DNA of 36,831 nucleotides from positions 1 through 36,831 of the forward strand of contig JAGVXB010000017.1 in the NCBI GenBank assembly GCA_018303995.1, read 5' to 3'. The stretch comes from Candidatus Pacearchaeota archaeon (lineage in GTDB: Archaea; Nanobdellota; Nanobdellia; Pacearchaeales; GW2011-AR1). The translations under genes and the position numbers were made by a program. Shown piece by piece: positions 1 to 6,805 of the stretch. Position 1 is the first letter of the stretch; each line of letters starts with the position of its first letter. The notes below the pieces were generated by a model. It was not told where the DNA came from, made no database searches, and worked only from the letters and a program-made list of their open reading frames with translations.

Positions 1-2
1 TT

Positions 3-245
3 AAAATAAAAAAAAGCATTTTCAAAGAAGACAACAATAAAATAGATAGAAATTGTAATTGTAAAACCTGTCAAGTTTACACAAGAAAAGACATGCACAA
101 CTTAATAAAAAAAGATAAAATGAAATTCGGAAGATTAGCAACAATTCATAATGTGGGATTTATGCTCCAGCTCATGGAAAATATAAGGCAAAGCATAAAA
201 CAAGGCACTTTCAAAGAACTCAAAGATTATTATCTGAAATGTTAA
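3..245 (+). CDS. tgt: tRNA-guanine transglycosylase, C-terminal end (partial)
   Basis: This open frame enters from the left edge and ends at a TAA; it is absent from the ORF track because its start is outside the window. The visible 80 residues hold the zinc site of the TGT family: CxCxxC (NCNCKTC) followed 25 residues later by the His of TIHN. The tail NIRQSIKQGTF also matches the family end. The enzyme exchanges guanine for a 7-deazaguanine base in tRNA. The zinc-site spacing and the end right after the catalytic barrel look like the bacterial (queuine-type) enzyme rather than the longer archaeosine enzyme with a PUA tail. That subtype is inference, since the active site is not in the window. 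Confidence 0.85.
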   Translation, partial: KIKKSIFKEDNNKIDRNCNCKTCQVYTRKDMHNLIKKDKMKFGRLATIHNVGFMLQLMENIRQSIKQGTFKELKDYYLKC

Positions 246-302
246 TTATAAATGGTTTATCTCAAAATCGCTCTTATCGATAAATCTAGAATTAATATTT
301 GC

Positions 303-330
303 TTAGCTTTAAATAGTGAAGATTAGCTAA
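303..330 (+). promoter_or_regulatory. Promoter of the 226-aa gene, TATA box between inverted repeats
   Basis: A TATA-like CTTTAAATAG sits about 25 nt before the ATG at 337, which suggests a leaderless message. The box is framed by TTAGCT (303-308) and AGCTAA (325-330), an inverted repeat spaced by 16 nt. A separate 10-bp palindrome TTATCGATAA lies upstream at 274-283. Repressor binding at these sites is inference. Confidence 0.45.
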
Positions 331-336
331 AAAATT

Positions 337-1017
337 ATGGTTGTCTATGAAATAGATATAAGAAAGAATGGATTAGAGTCCGCATTTGTAGAAGATGTAA
401 ATTTGGGTAGAGAATTAGACATTTTAAGGAACAGTGGGCTTAATCCTACATCTTTAGCTCAAAATGCTCAATTAAGAATTCAAGAAGGGATACTTGCCAA
501 AGTTTCAACAAAAGGAAATTATGTAAATGGGGGAGTTTTATATCTAAGGGGGGCTCCAGGCATTGTAGTAAAAGATTCACCATTTTTAACAGATGAGTCA
601 ATGCTTCATGATGCAATAGTTACCAGTATTCGTTTAGCTAGAAATGGAGGATTTTTTGCAACACCAGATAACAGATTATATGAATCATATATGCAAATGG
701 CTCAAGAAGATGCTTCAAAAGATCCAAAAGATAGAAGAGCAATCTTTTTACCATCAGATAAATCATTTGAAATTTCGCAAAAAATACATCCAGAGTTATT
801 TAGGTTTTTATTGGAAGACGTTGGAGAACAATATCTAAATCTAGTAAGGGAGTCTTCTTTATCTTTTCTTCCTATATGGCAAGAATCTTTGCAAAGATAT
901 TCAGGAACAGTTCCCAAACAATTATGGTTCGGCAATATTAGAGATAATTCTAGCATAATGGGTAATCGTGAATTAAGTGATAAAAGTAGAACCAGAGGAG
1001 TTAAAAGGATAATTTAA
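337..1017 (+). CDS. Hypothetical protein, 226 aa
   Basis: I do not recognise this protein. It is soluble, with no signal peptide or membrane helix. Notable stretches are NGGVLYLRGAPGIV near residue 65 and RNGGFFATPDNRLYES near residue 103, with a basic C-terminus (SRTRGVKRII). The ATG at 337 is favoured because a TATA-like box ends about 22 nt upstream. It stands before an HTH_10 regulator gene on the same strand with a 35-nt gap that contains its own TATA box, so it is probably a separate transcript. Coding status is supported by the length of the frame; the overlapping frames in the track are shadows. Confidence 0.6.
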   Translation: MVVYEIDIRKNGLESAFVEDVNLGRELDILRNSGLNPTSLAQNAQLRIQEGILAKVSTKGNYVNGGVLYLRGAPGIVVKDSPFLTDESMLHDAIVTSIRLARNGGFFATPDNRLYESYMQMAQEDASKDPKDRRAIFLPSDKSFEISQKIHPELFRFLLEDVGEQYLNLVRESSLSFLPIWQESLQRYSGTVPKQLWFGNIRDNSSIMGNRELSDKSRTRGVKRII

Positions 1018-1024
1018 GTTAACT

Positions 1025-1047
1025 TTTTAAATAAGATATATATCGTA
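1025..1047 (+). promoter_or_regulatory. TATA box and GATA-TA-TATC dyad before the HTH_10 gene
   Basis: TTTTAAATAAG lies about 26 nt before the ATG at 1053, the expected distance for a leaderless archaeal promoter. Directly downstream is the 10-bp palindrome GATATATATC (1035-1044). The same GATA-2nt-TATC arrangement recurs at 1703-1712 after this regulator gene, so it may be the regulator's own operator. That assignment is inference. Confidence 0.5.
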
Positions 1048-1052
1048 TTACT

Positions 1053-1700
1053 ATGTGGGTAAGCCAAATATCTTTTGATTGTAGCAATGCCTTGCTTGGT
1101 AAAATAGCTTCAAATAACAAAGTTAGTTTAGTAGGTTATCCGTTATCTTCTTTTCAAGAAAAAAAAGAAATAATAGTAAATATCGCTGGAACAATATTTG
1201 GAAAAGAAATTGATAAAAAGAGTTTTCTTAAAGAGCTAAAGGAATCTAATCGAATTATTGATTTTGAAGTTAATGGAGACTTTCTAGTTGGAACTATAAA
1301 AGAACATTCTATTTCCATGGAGTTTTATACTAAAGATATATTTCATATTGCTCCAGTCGTAATTTCAGAAAATATTGAAACAATGACTTTGGGCTCCTTT
1401 AGAAAAGAAAGTCTTATCAAAGCTATAGAAGTATTTGAGAAGCTACATAATACTAAAATAAAATATATCAAAAATAGAAAAATAAAGAACATCTCAATAA
1501 TAAAACAAAATCCAGATTTAACAGGTAAACAAAAAGAAGCTATGGGTTTGGCAATTAAACATGGTTACTACGAGTATCCAAGAAAAATAGATGTTCAGGA
1601 TTTGGCTAGAGAATCAAAACTATCATTTTCTACATTTCATGCACATTTAAGAAAAGCAGAACAAAAATTAATGCCCTTTTTCTTCAATAATGAACCATAG
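1053..1700 (+). CDS. HTH_10 (bacterio-opsin activator type) transcription regulator
   Basis: The last ~60 residues match the HTH_10 DNA-binding domain: LTGKQKEAMGLAIKHGYYEYPR, then DLARESKLSFSTFHAHLRKAEQKL. This block, in which GYYExPR precedes the recognition helix and HLRKAE ends it, is typical of Bat-like archaeal activators. The first ~150 residues are a poorly conserved sensor region with no clear domain. The start is set by a TATA box 26 nt upstream. The gene is followed after 35 nt by a probable thioesterase gene on the same strand, with a palindrome between them, so it may control that gene and itself. The ligand is unknown. Confidence 0.82.
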   Translation: MWVSQISFDCSNALLGKIASNNKVSLVGYPLSSFQEKKEIIVNIAGTIFGKEIDKKSFLKELKESNRIIDFEVNGDFLVGTIKEHSISMEFYTKDIFHIAPVVISENIETMTLGSFRKESLIKAIEVFEKLHNTKIKYIKNRKIKNISIIKQNPDLTGKQKEAMGLAIKHGYYEYPRKIDVQDLARESKLSFSTFHAHLRKAEQKLMPFFFNNEP

Positions 1701-1714
1701 GCGATAAGTATCGC
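1701..1714. promoter_or_regulatory. 14-bp palindrome between regulator and thioesterase genes
   Basis: GCGATA-AG-TATCGC is a perfect inverted repeat directly after the stop of the HTH_10 gene and 21 nt before the ATG of the next gene. Its core GATA-NN-TATC is shared with the dyad at 1035-1044. It could be an operator or a short RNA hairpin. Confidence 0.5.
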
Positions 1715-1735
1715 TAGTAAATCTATGTATTGCCT

Positions 1736-2212
1736 ATGTTGCCATTTTTTATGGTAGAAATAGATGAACGAGTAAGGCAAAAAGTTCTAGCAGTTTATAA
1801 TCTGAAACAGAGAATTCTTTTGGGCGGTACCATAGATTACCCTAAAGCAAGAGGGATATTCAAAATTGGACATTGTTTTTATGCAATAGATGATTTTAAT
1901 CACGCAACAGATATAGAAATACAATTATGCCTTAACCAATTATTATATTCTACAGTTTACCAAGCAATAAAGGAGAAATCTCATCCTTATTTTGACAACA
2001 AAGACTTCGACAAACTTCAAAAGGAAGGAATGTTGATAGCAGAATCAAGAAAAAGATTTAGAAAATCTATTCCTACGGATAGAGAGATATATGGGGAAAT
2101 AAATATAGTTAATTTAAGAAAAAGGAAAAATCTTGTTTTTGCAAAGGTAGATTTCGATTTTGAGAACAGGAGCTGTATGGGAGCGCTTGAACTGGTAATA
2201 GTAGATAATTAG
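1736..2212 (+). CDS. Probable hotdog-fold acyl thioesterase (FcoT-like)
   Basis: The pattern is that of a single hotdog domain: a strand with GGTIDYPKARGIFKIG, then HATDIEIQLCLNQLLYSTVYQAIKE, resembling the HFNxxE...cyNQ segment of FcoT-type acyl-CoA/acyl-ACP thioesterases. About 155 residues fits one hotdog domain. The ORF track begins at a TTG (1730); I place the start at the ATG at 1736, and an ATG at 1751 is also possible because homology-like sequence begins just after it. No Shine-Dalgarno is seen. It follows the HTH_10 gene closely and may be co-transcribed. The family match is from motif memory only, and another hotdog subfamily is possible. Confidence 0.5.
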   Translation: MLPFFMVEIDERVRQKVLAVYNLKQRILLGGTIDYPKARGIFKIGHCFYAIDDFNHATDIEIQLCLNQLLYSTVYQAIKEKSHPYFDNKDFDKLQKEGMLIAESRKRFRKSIPTDREIYGEINIVNLRKRKNLVFAKVDFDFENRSCMGALELVIVDN

Positions 2213-2218
2213 AAGATC

Positions 2219-2241
2219 TTATTTTGTTTATTTTTTCTTTA
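2219..2241 (+). terminator. T-rich stretch after the thioesterase gene
   Basis: TTATTTTGTTTATTTTTTCTTT begins 7 nt after the stop codon. Archaeal RNA polymerase terminates at T-rich tracts without a required hairpin, so this is a plausible terminator. Confidence 0.4.
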
Positions 2242-2263
2242 GGTAATTGAGAGGTATTTGAAG

Positions 2264-2458
2264 TGTCCGAAAGAATCGGACAGTTGAATCATTTTCATGC
2301 AAATCTAATTATTGGCATTTTGTTAACATTTGAGAGGGATAGGTACAAGTTGTATATACCCTTCAAAGATACAAACTTTGTATAACTAGCTCTATTCAAT
2401 AAATATTTGAGTTGTACACATTTTGTGTACGGTTGAGTTGGTTACAATTTGTAACCAA
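2264..2458. repeat. Cluster of five inverted repeats in a convergent intergenic region
   Basis: The 262-bp gap between two gene 3' ends holds five dyads: TGTCCGA-5-TCGGACA (2264-2282), TACAA-1-TTGTA (2344-2354), ATACAAA-1-TTTGTAT (2369-2383), GTACACA-3-TGTGTAC (2414-2430), and a perfect 10-1-10 palindrome with arm TTGGTTACAA (2438-2458). Four share a TACA...TGTA core, with centres near 2349, 2376, 2422 and 2448. They could be tandem protein-binding sites or a chain of small RNA hairpins. No ORF or tRNA is seen here. Confidence 0.75.
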
Positions 2459-2474
2459 TTAAAATTAATAGATT

Positions 2475-2714
2475 TCAAACCTTTAATTCTGAAAAATTAA
2501 CATTAAAAGGCAGATTAAGTTTTATGCTATTGAGAGAAGTAGTTCTCTTCTTAAAATTAAGGATTCCTATTCCAACAATCTTATTATCGTCTTTTCTTCT
2601 AAATAAGGTAATATCCTCTCCAGCTTCTTCTCCATAAGTTGGGCTTGATCCTTCTATAAAAATCTCTAAGAAATCGCCTTTTTCATCATAATAAATAGTT
2701 GTTTTTCCTTTCAT
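2475..2714 (-). CDS. DUF2283 family protein
   Basis: A 79-aa protein matching the DUF2283 pattern: YYDEKGDFLEIFIEG near the N-terminus and a later DDNKIVGIGILNFKK, corresponding to the family's 'YD.e.D.lyi' and 'd..ivGieil'. The function of the family is unknown. It starts at an ATG only 8 nt after the E1-beta stop, so it is the last gene of the pyruvate dehydrogenase operon, though the link may be incidental because such genes are often toxin-antitoxin-like accessories. It faces the inverted-repeat cluster with its 3' end. Confidence 0.75.
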   Translation of the reverse strand: MKGKTTIYYDEKGDFLEIFIEGSSPTYGEEAGEDITLFRRKDDNKIVGIGILNFKKRTTSLNSIKLNLPFNVNFSELKV

Positions 2715-2722
2715 TTCTTCCC

Positions 2723-3709
2723 CTAACTTCCACCTTTCGCATTCTTCATAACTCTCTCAACAGCAGAAACAATCTTACTAACCGAAGGCAAATAATAATC
2801 TTCATGAAGTCTCAAAGGCACAATGGTATCAAATCCGCAAACGCGTTCAACAGGTGCCTCGAGAGAATACAAAGCTTTATCATTAATTCTAGCAATAATT
2901 TCCGAAGCCAAACCAAGAGTCTTAGGAGCTTCTTGAACAATTACACACTTTCCGGTCTTGCGAACAGAATTAATTATTGTTTCAGTATCTAAAGGTGAGA
3001 GCGTGCGTAAATCAATAAGCTCAACAGAGACATCTTTCAAAACATCCAAAGCCTCTTTAGCAGTCTTAATCCAAGCGCCATAAGCAATTAAAGTTACATC
3101 TTTTCCCTCTTTAATCACATTAGCTTTTCCCAGCGGTATAGCATATGCTTCTTCTGGAACTTCTTCTTTAATCGCTCTATAAATTTTCTTAGGTTCAAAA
3201 AATATTACAGGGTCTTTCTCTCTCAATGCAGAAATCATCAAACCTTTAGCATCATAAGGTCCAGAAGGCATGACAACTTTAAGCCCAGGCGTATGCACAA
3301 AATAAGTTTCAGGTGAATCAGAATGGTGTTCTAGCGCTTTAATTCCTCCACCAATAGGACAGCGAACAAGAATAGGAGTAGTAAATCGCCCACGACTTCT
3401 GTTTCTCATTCTTGAAGCATGATTCACCAATTGATCAATGGCAGGAAAAATAAATCCTTCAAATTGTATTTCACAAACAGGCTTTAACCCTAGTAAAGAC
3501 ATTCCAATAGCACTTCCAACTATCCCTGATTCAGCCAAAGGAGAATCAATAACGCGAGAATTTCCAAACTCTTTAGCAAGTCCATCAGTAACTCTAAACA
3601 CCCCGCCGTCTTCACCAACGTCCTCTCCAATAATTAAAATATTTTTGTCGCGTTTCATTTCCAAGCGAAGCGCCTCATTCAGCGCTTCAACCATGTTTTT
3701 GAGAGTCAT
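2723..3709 (-). CDS. pdhB: Pyruvate/2-oxoacid dehydrogenase E1 component, beta subunit
   Basis: The 328-residue protein has the transketolase-like pyrimidine-binding and C-terminal domains of E1 beta: ALRLEMKRDKNILIIGEDVG at the N-terminus, then SPLAESGIVGSAIGMSLLGLKPVCEIQF and a C-terminal domain containing VIVQEAPKT. It pairs with E1 alpha to form the thiamine diphosphate site that decarboxylates a 2-oxoacid and acetylates the lipoyl arm of E2. Length is normal. Its ATG overlaps the lipB stop by 4 nt (ATGA), so translation is coupled. No E2 or E3 gene is in the window, so the substrate (pyruvate or a branched-chain 2-oxoacid) is not certain. Confidence 0.93.
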   Translation of the reverse strand: MTLKNMVEALNEALRLEMKRDKNILIIGEDVGEDGGVFRVTDGLAKEFGNSRVIDSPLAESGIVGSAIGMSLLGLKPVCEIQFEGFIFPAIDQLVNHASRMRNRSRGRFTTPILVRCPIGGGIKALEHHSDSPETYFVHTPGLKVVMPSGPYDAKGLMISALREKDPVIFFEPKKIYRAIKEEVPEEAYAIPLGKANVIKEGKDVTLIAYGAWIKTAKEALDVLKDVSVELIDLRTLSPLDTETIINSVRKTGKCVIVQEAPKTLGLASEIIARINDKALYSLEAPVERVCGFDTIVPLRLHEDYYLPSVSKIVSAVERVMKNAKGGS

Positions 3710-4509
3710 GCGGACACCTCCAGACTTTTTAAATCAAGATTCTCAAAACCAGAATATCCAAAATTAAACCTAATCGCTTTCTGCACAGCATCATAAACCT
3801 CTTTAGGTTCAACCCTTTTATTTAACTCATGCTCTACACTCCATAACTTTACTTCTTCAGGCCTATATCCACATTGATTAACCATCCAACTTCTAGATAT
3901 TCCTTCTCTAGTAGCATTCAGAGCAAATCCATGGTATGCTACATTCCCCTTAATTCCAATACCTTTAGAGCCCATCTTTAAAGTGACTCCTTCTCTTTCA
4001 ATCCAAGCATCTTTTCTTTCATTCCTAGTAGAATAATCTAAAGAACTGCTAACTTTAATTCCTTCAACACCTAGATTTCTAAGAGACTGAAATAAAGTAT
4101 GATAAATTACGGACTTGTAAGCTCCAATATCTAATTTATGAGACTGAGTTATATCACAATGATTTACAACAGGATAAAACACAAACTGTCCAGGTGCAAA
4201 AACTGTAGCGCCTCCGCCCCTTTTAGAAAAAGAAAATGAAGCACCATTATCAGATAAATATTCCATAATGCTCTTCTCCTCAATATTTCCATAAGCTTGT
4301 TGTACTCTTGAAAGAAGTAAATCGCTGAATCGATTATTACTATTATCAATCCCAAAACTTACAGTTAAAGGATGTTGCGCCGAGATTATTGTATCTGCAA
4401 TTAAATCTTTAGATCTAAGTTCAACAAGTCTGTCTTGAATTTCCATTACTTCATCATAAGACTTTATTCCAAGTTCCATCCAATTAGCGATTTTATTTTC
4501 CAAATTCAC
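3706..4509 (-). CDS. lipB: Octanoyltransferase (LipB) inside the E1 operon
   Basis: The 267-aa protein has the LipB hallmarks: SKRGGGATVFAPGQFVFYPVV (RGG motif, residues 97-100), KMGSKGIG...AYHGFALN with the catalytic Lys near residue 178, and NQCGY with the catalytic Cys near residue 213. LipB moves octanoyl from acyl carrier protein to the lipoyl domain of E2, the first step of lipoate assembly. It starts with GTG overlapping the E1-alpha stop by 4 nt and ends overlapping the E1-beta start by 4 nt, so all three are translationally coupled. Both catalytic residues are present. No LipA is visible here. Confidence 0.88.
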   Translation of the reverse strand: MNLENKIANWMELGIKSYDEVMEIQDRLVELRSKDLIADTIISAQHPLTVSFGIDNSNNRFSDLLLSRVQQAYGNIEEKSIMEYLSDNGASFSFSKRGGGATVFAPGQFVFYPVVNHCDITQSHKLDIGAYKSVIYHTLFQSLRNLGVEGIKVSSSLDYSTRNERKDAWIEREGVTLKMGSKGIGIKGNVAYHGFALNATREGISRSWMVNQCGYRPEEVKLWSVEHELNKRVEPKEVYDAVQKAIRFNFGYSGFENLDLKSLEVSA

Positions 4510-5648
4510 ACTTCCTCCAATTCCCCGACGACGCCGGCATTCTTCGCAGAATGTTCCGAAACAGAAGCGCCTTTAGAAATATTATTTTCCCTTTTAGATT
4601 GCTCACGTTGTTCCTTCATTTCGTCAGTCATATCAGAATAAAGATAATCAAACATCTCTGTAGGAAGCTGAGGCTTAACTGATTCAGCAATTTTAACAGC
4701 TTTCTCAATTTGTTGTTCTGCTTCAGCTTTAACTTGCCCTATAATAACAGGATTAATTATTTTCTTTTGTGTTAAATATTTCTCAAATCTCAGAATAGGA
4801 TCTTTATTTTCCCACGAACGCACTTCTTCTTCAGGGCGATATTTTTTAGCATCGTCTGAAGTAGTATGATCCGCTAATCTGTAAGTTAAACATTCAATCA
4901 AAGTCGCACCTAAACCCTTTCTAGCCCTAGTAACAGCATCCATAGTCGCCTTATATACTGCAAAAACATCATTTCCATCTACTTGAATTCCAGGAATTCC
5001 ATAAGCTATTGCCTTCTGTGCAATTGTCTGAGACGCAGTTTGCTCGCGAACTGGCAAAGAAATAGCCCACTGATTATTCTGACAAATAAATACACATGGC
5101 GCTTTAAACACTCCGGCAAAATTAAGAGCTTCATGAAAATCTCCTTCAGAAGTAGCTCCATCGCCGAAATAAACAACAGACACATTTTTTTGCTTAAGGT
5201 AATTAAAACCCATAGCCGTTCCGACAGCATGAGGTAAATGTCCTCCAACAGTTATTGAAACTGGCAAAATATTAATTCCTTTAGGAATTTGCATTCCTCT
5301 TTCGTCTCCAGCCCAATAACGGAAAAGCATATCCGCAGAAACGCCCTTAATCATGTAAACTCCATTCTCGCGAAAAGCAGGAAAAACCCAGTCATCTTTA
5401 GACAAAGCAAAAGCCGAGCCAATCTGTCCAGCTTCTTGTCCTCGCATAGGGGCATAAGTTCCCAACCTACCTTGACGTTGCAATTTAAGCGCTTTGTCAT
5501 CAAAAGCCCTAGTTAAAATAAGAAATCTATACATCTCTTTAAGAACCTCATCAGTTATCTTAGGTTTATTTTTCTCATCACAATCCCCATTCTCGTCAAG
5601 AATTTGCAAATATAGTACATCAAATTTAGCAATAGTCTTCTCCATCAT
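4506..5648 (-). CDS. pdhA: Pyruvate/2-oxoacid dehydrogenase E1 component, alpha subunit
   Basis: The 380-aa protein shows the E1-alpha thiamine diphosphate motif from GDG (residues 162-164, FGDGATSEGD) to NN (191-192, CQNNQWAI). It also has MRGQEAGQIGSAFAL and the phosphorylation-loop-like region YRLADHTTSDDAKKYR. With E1 beta it catalyses oxidative decarboxylation of a 2-oxoacid. The last ~50 residues are charged and look non-conserved. Tandem ATG codons start the gene (5648 or 5645); a TATA-like TTTATATAC lies roughly 30 nt upstream. It is the first gene of the pdhA-lipB-pdhB-DUF2283 operon. Confidence 0.94.
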   Translation of the reverse strand: MMEKTIAKFDVLYLQILDENGDCDEKNKPKITDEVLKEMYRFLILTRAFDDKALKLQRQGRLGTYAPMRGQEAGQIGSAFALSKDDWVFPAFRENGVYMIKGVSADMLFRYWAGDERGMQIPKGINILPVSITVGGHLPHAVGTAMGFNYLKQKNVSVVYFGDGATSEGDFHEALNFAGVFKAPCVFICQNNQWAISLPVREQTASQTIAQKAIAYGIPGIQVDGNDVFAVYKATMDAVTRARKGLGATLIECLTYRLADHTTSDDAKKYRPEEEVRSWENKDPILRFEKYLTQKKIINPVIIGQVKAEAEQQIEKAVKIAESVKPQLPTEMFDYLYSDMTDEMKEQREQSKRENNISKGASVSEHSAKNAGVVGELEEV

Positions 5649-5692
5649 CCCTCAATTACTAATTATTTTAAGAAGTATATAAATGAAACGAT

Positions 5693-6097
5693 TTAAATTA
5701 GTTTCAAACCTTTAATTCTTTCAAAATGTTTCTTATTATTAGTTTTTAAAACAAAACCTGCTGAAAAAGCAGTTGCTCCTATAAGTAAGTCTTCATTTCC
5801 AATTAATTGCCCTTCTTTTCTAAGTTTGCCATATTCTTTTGAAGCATTTTGCACTATATCTAAAGATAAATCTAAAATAATAAGTGTCGATAATAATTCT
5901 TCAACGGCCTCTATCTTCTTTTCAGGAAATTCATAATTATATATTCCGCAATATAATTCAAAGACATTTATTATTGTAGTAGCAAGAGTAACTTTCTCTT
6001 GATTTTCATTAATCCATTTAACAACTTCTTGTTTGTTTCTTAATAAATCAATTAAGATGTCAGTATCTAAACAGACGGAATCTTCCAATTTCTCCAC
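5693..6097 (-). CDS. vapC: VapC-like PIN-domain ribonuclease toxin
   Basis: A 134-aa PIN domain: CLDTDILIDLL gives the first acidic pair (D11, D13), FELYCG the conserved Glu (about E47), and GNEDLLIGATA the later Asp (about D103). VapC toxins cut tRNA or rRNA when freed from their antitoxin. It starts at GTG and overlaps the upstream antitoxin gene by 31 nt, the usual antitoxin-first order. The PIN acidic residues appear intact, so it is probably active. The exact RNA target cannot be told from sequence. Confidence 0.88.
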   Translation of the reverse strand: MEKLEDSVCLDTDILIDLLRNKQEVVKWINENQEKVTLATTIINVFELYCGIYNYEFPEKKIEAVEELLSTLIILDLSLDIVQNASKEYGKLRKEGQLIGNEDLLIGATAFSAGFVLKTNNKKHFERIKGLKLI

Positions 6098-6324
6098 CCT
6101 CTTTTTACATATCCTAAAAATTCTTCAGCTTCTTTATCGCTCATTTTCCAACTTCCAGCCAAATCGCTCAATTTCTTCTTTTTCTTCTTTTCTCTTCTTT
6201 CAGCTAAATCATCAATAGCATCATCAAAAGTTGCTCTGTATCCTTTTTTTTGCTGTACAATTGCCATTAATCCAAGAAGCATTTTATAATTCTCTTCACT
6301 TATCTTAATTGTTTTTGATGCCAT
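6067..6324 (-). CDS. vapB: VapB-like antitoxin
   Basis: An 85-aa protein upstream of and overlapping the PIN toxin. The N-terminus TIKISEENYKMLLGL resembles the DNA-binding half of archaeal VapB-type antitoxins. A lysine/arginine-rich linker follows (RREKKKKKK), then a short tail (SWKMSDKEAEEFLGYVKRGW) of the kind that wraps the toxin. It should bind VapC and repress its own promoter. The ATG at 6324 directly abuts three tandem 8-bp repeats, probable autorepression sites. The antitoxin assignment rests mainly on gene position and size. Confidence 0.78.
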   Translation of the reverse strand: MASKTIKISEENYKMLLGLMAIVQQKKGYRATFDDAIDDLAERREKKKKKKLSDLAGSWKMSDKEAEEFLGYVKRGWRNWKIPSV

Positions 6325-6325
6325 G

Positions 6326-6362
6326 GTAACTAAGTAACCAAGTAACTAAGTGTATTTAAATC
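6326..6362 (-). promoter_or_regulatory. vapBC promoter with three tandem 8-bp repeats
   Basis: On the + strand GTAACTAA, GTAACCAA and GTAACTAA occupy 6326-6349 without gaps, between the vapB ATG and a TATA-like GATTTAAATA (6353-6362 on the minus strand). Transcription would begin inside the repeats, so a bound protein would block it. Autorepression by the VapBC complex is the simplest reading and is inference. Confidence 0.65.
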
Positions 6363-6802
6363 TTTCCGCCGTGATATTCTAGCCTGTAAACTTCTTTTCC
6401 TTTATGAAATATTCTTTCAGTTCCTTTGAAATTATTTATATCTCCTGTATTCTCATTAATATATTCGAAGTCTCCTTCTTTCAAATGAGCTGGACCTCTG
6501 AATGGTCTTTTTTCATCTATCTTGCTCATTGCCTTTCTAAGAAACACATAAACTCCTTTACTATTAATTCCATTAGAAACCATATATCCATAATAATTCA
6601 TCATCCAAATAATTATTCCATTTTGCCAAACAACTTCCTCTCCCCCAAATGGACGAGGATCTTTAGCATAGTATCTGTCTCTGTACTTATATTCGCCCTC
6701 TTCATAAACAAACTCATCAAATCCATCAGGCAATTTTAATGGAGGGTTACCGCTAGCATAAGTATTCTTTTTAGCTTTAACTAAAAAATCTACAAAATTC
6801 AT
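6356..6802 (-). CDS. DUF5680 domain protein
   Basis: The 148-aa protein matches the DUF5680 pattern: FLVKAKKNTYASG at the start, FVYEEGEYKYRDRYYA, a FGGEEVVWQNG segment, then IIWMMNYYGYM. The family's function is unknown, although in bacteria the domain is often attached to DNA-binding or acyltransferase domains. It starts 3 nt after the stop of a mini-thioredoxin gene, so the two are co-transcribed. Its 3' end contains the TATA box of the vapBC promoter. There is no signal peptide or membrane segment. Confidence 0.75.
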   Translation of the reverse strand: MNFVDFLVKAKKNTYASGNPPLKLPDGFDEFVYEEGEYKYRDRYYAKDPRPFGGEEVVWQNGIIIWMMNYYGYMVSNGINSKGVYVFLRKAMSKIDEKRPFRGPAHLKEGDFEYINENTGDINNFKGTERIFHKGKEVYRLEYHGGKI

Positions 6803-6805
6803 AAT

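Noticed and set aside
246-336. tRNA or small RNA gene in this and other intergenic gaps
   Set aside because: No cloverleaf, GTTC-loop or CCA-like end was found by eye in any gap over 70 nt.
2344-2458. CRISPR array from repeated short palindromes
   Set aside because: The units are dyads of differing sequence, not identical direct repeats with regular unique spacers, and no cas gene is near.
2699-2992. 97-aa plus-strand ORF at the start of the E1-beta region
   Set aside because: Antisense shadow of the well-supported pdhB gene.
6326-6349. CRISPR-like or microsatellite array
   Set aside because: Only three 8-bp units without spacers; position at the vapBC promoter is better explained by an operator.
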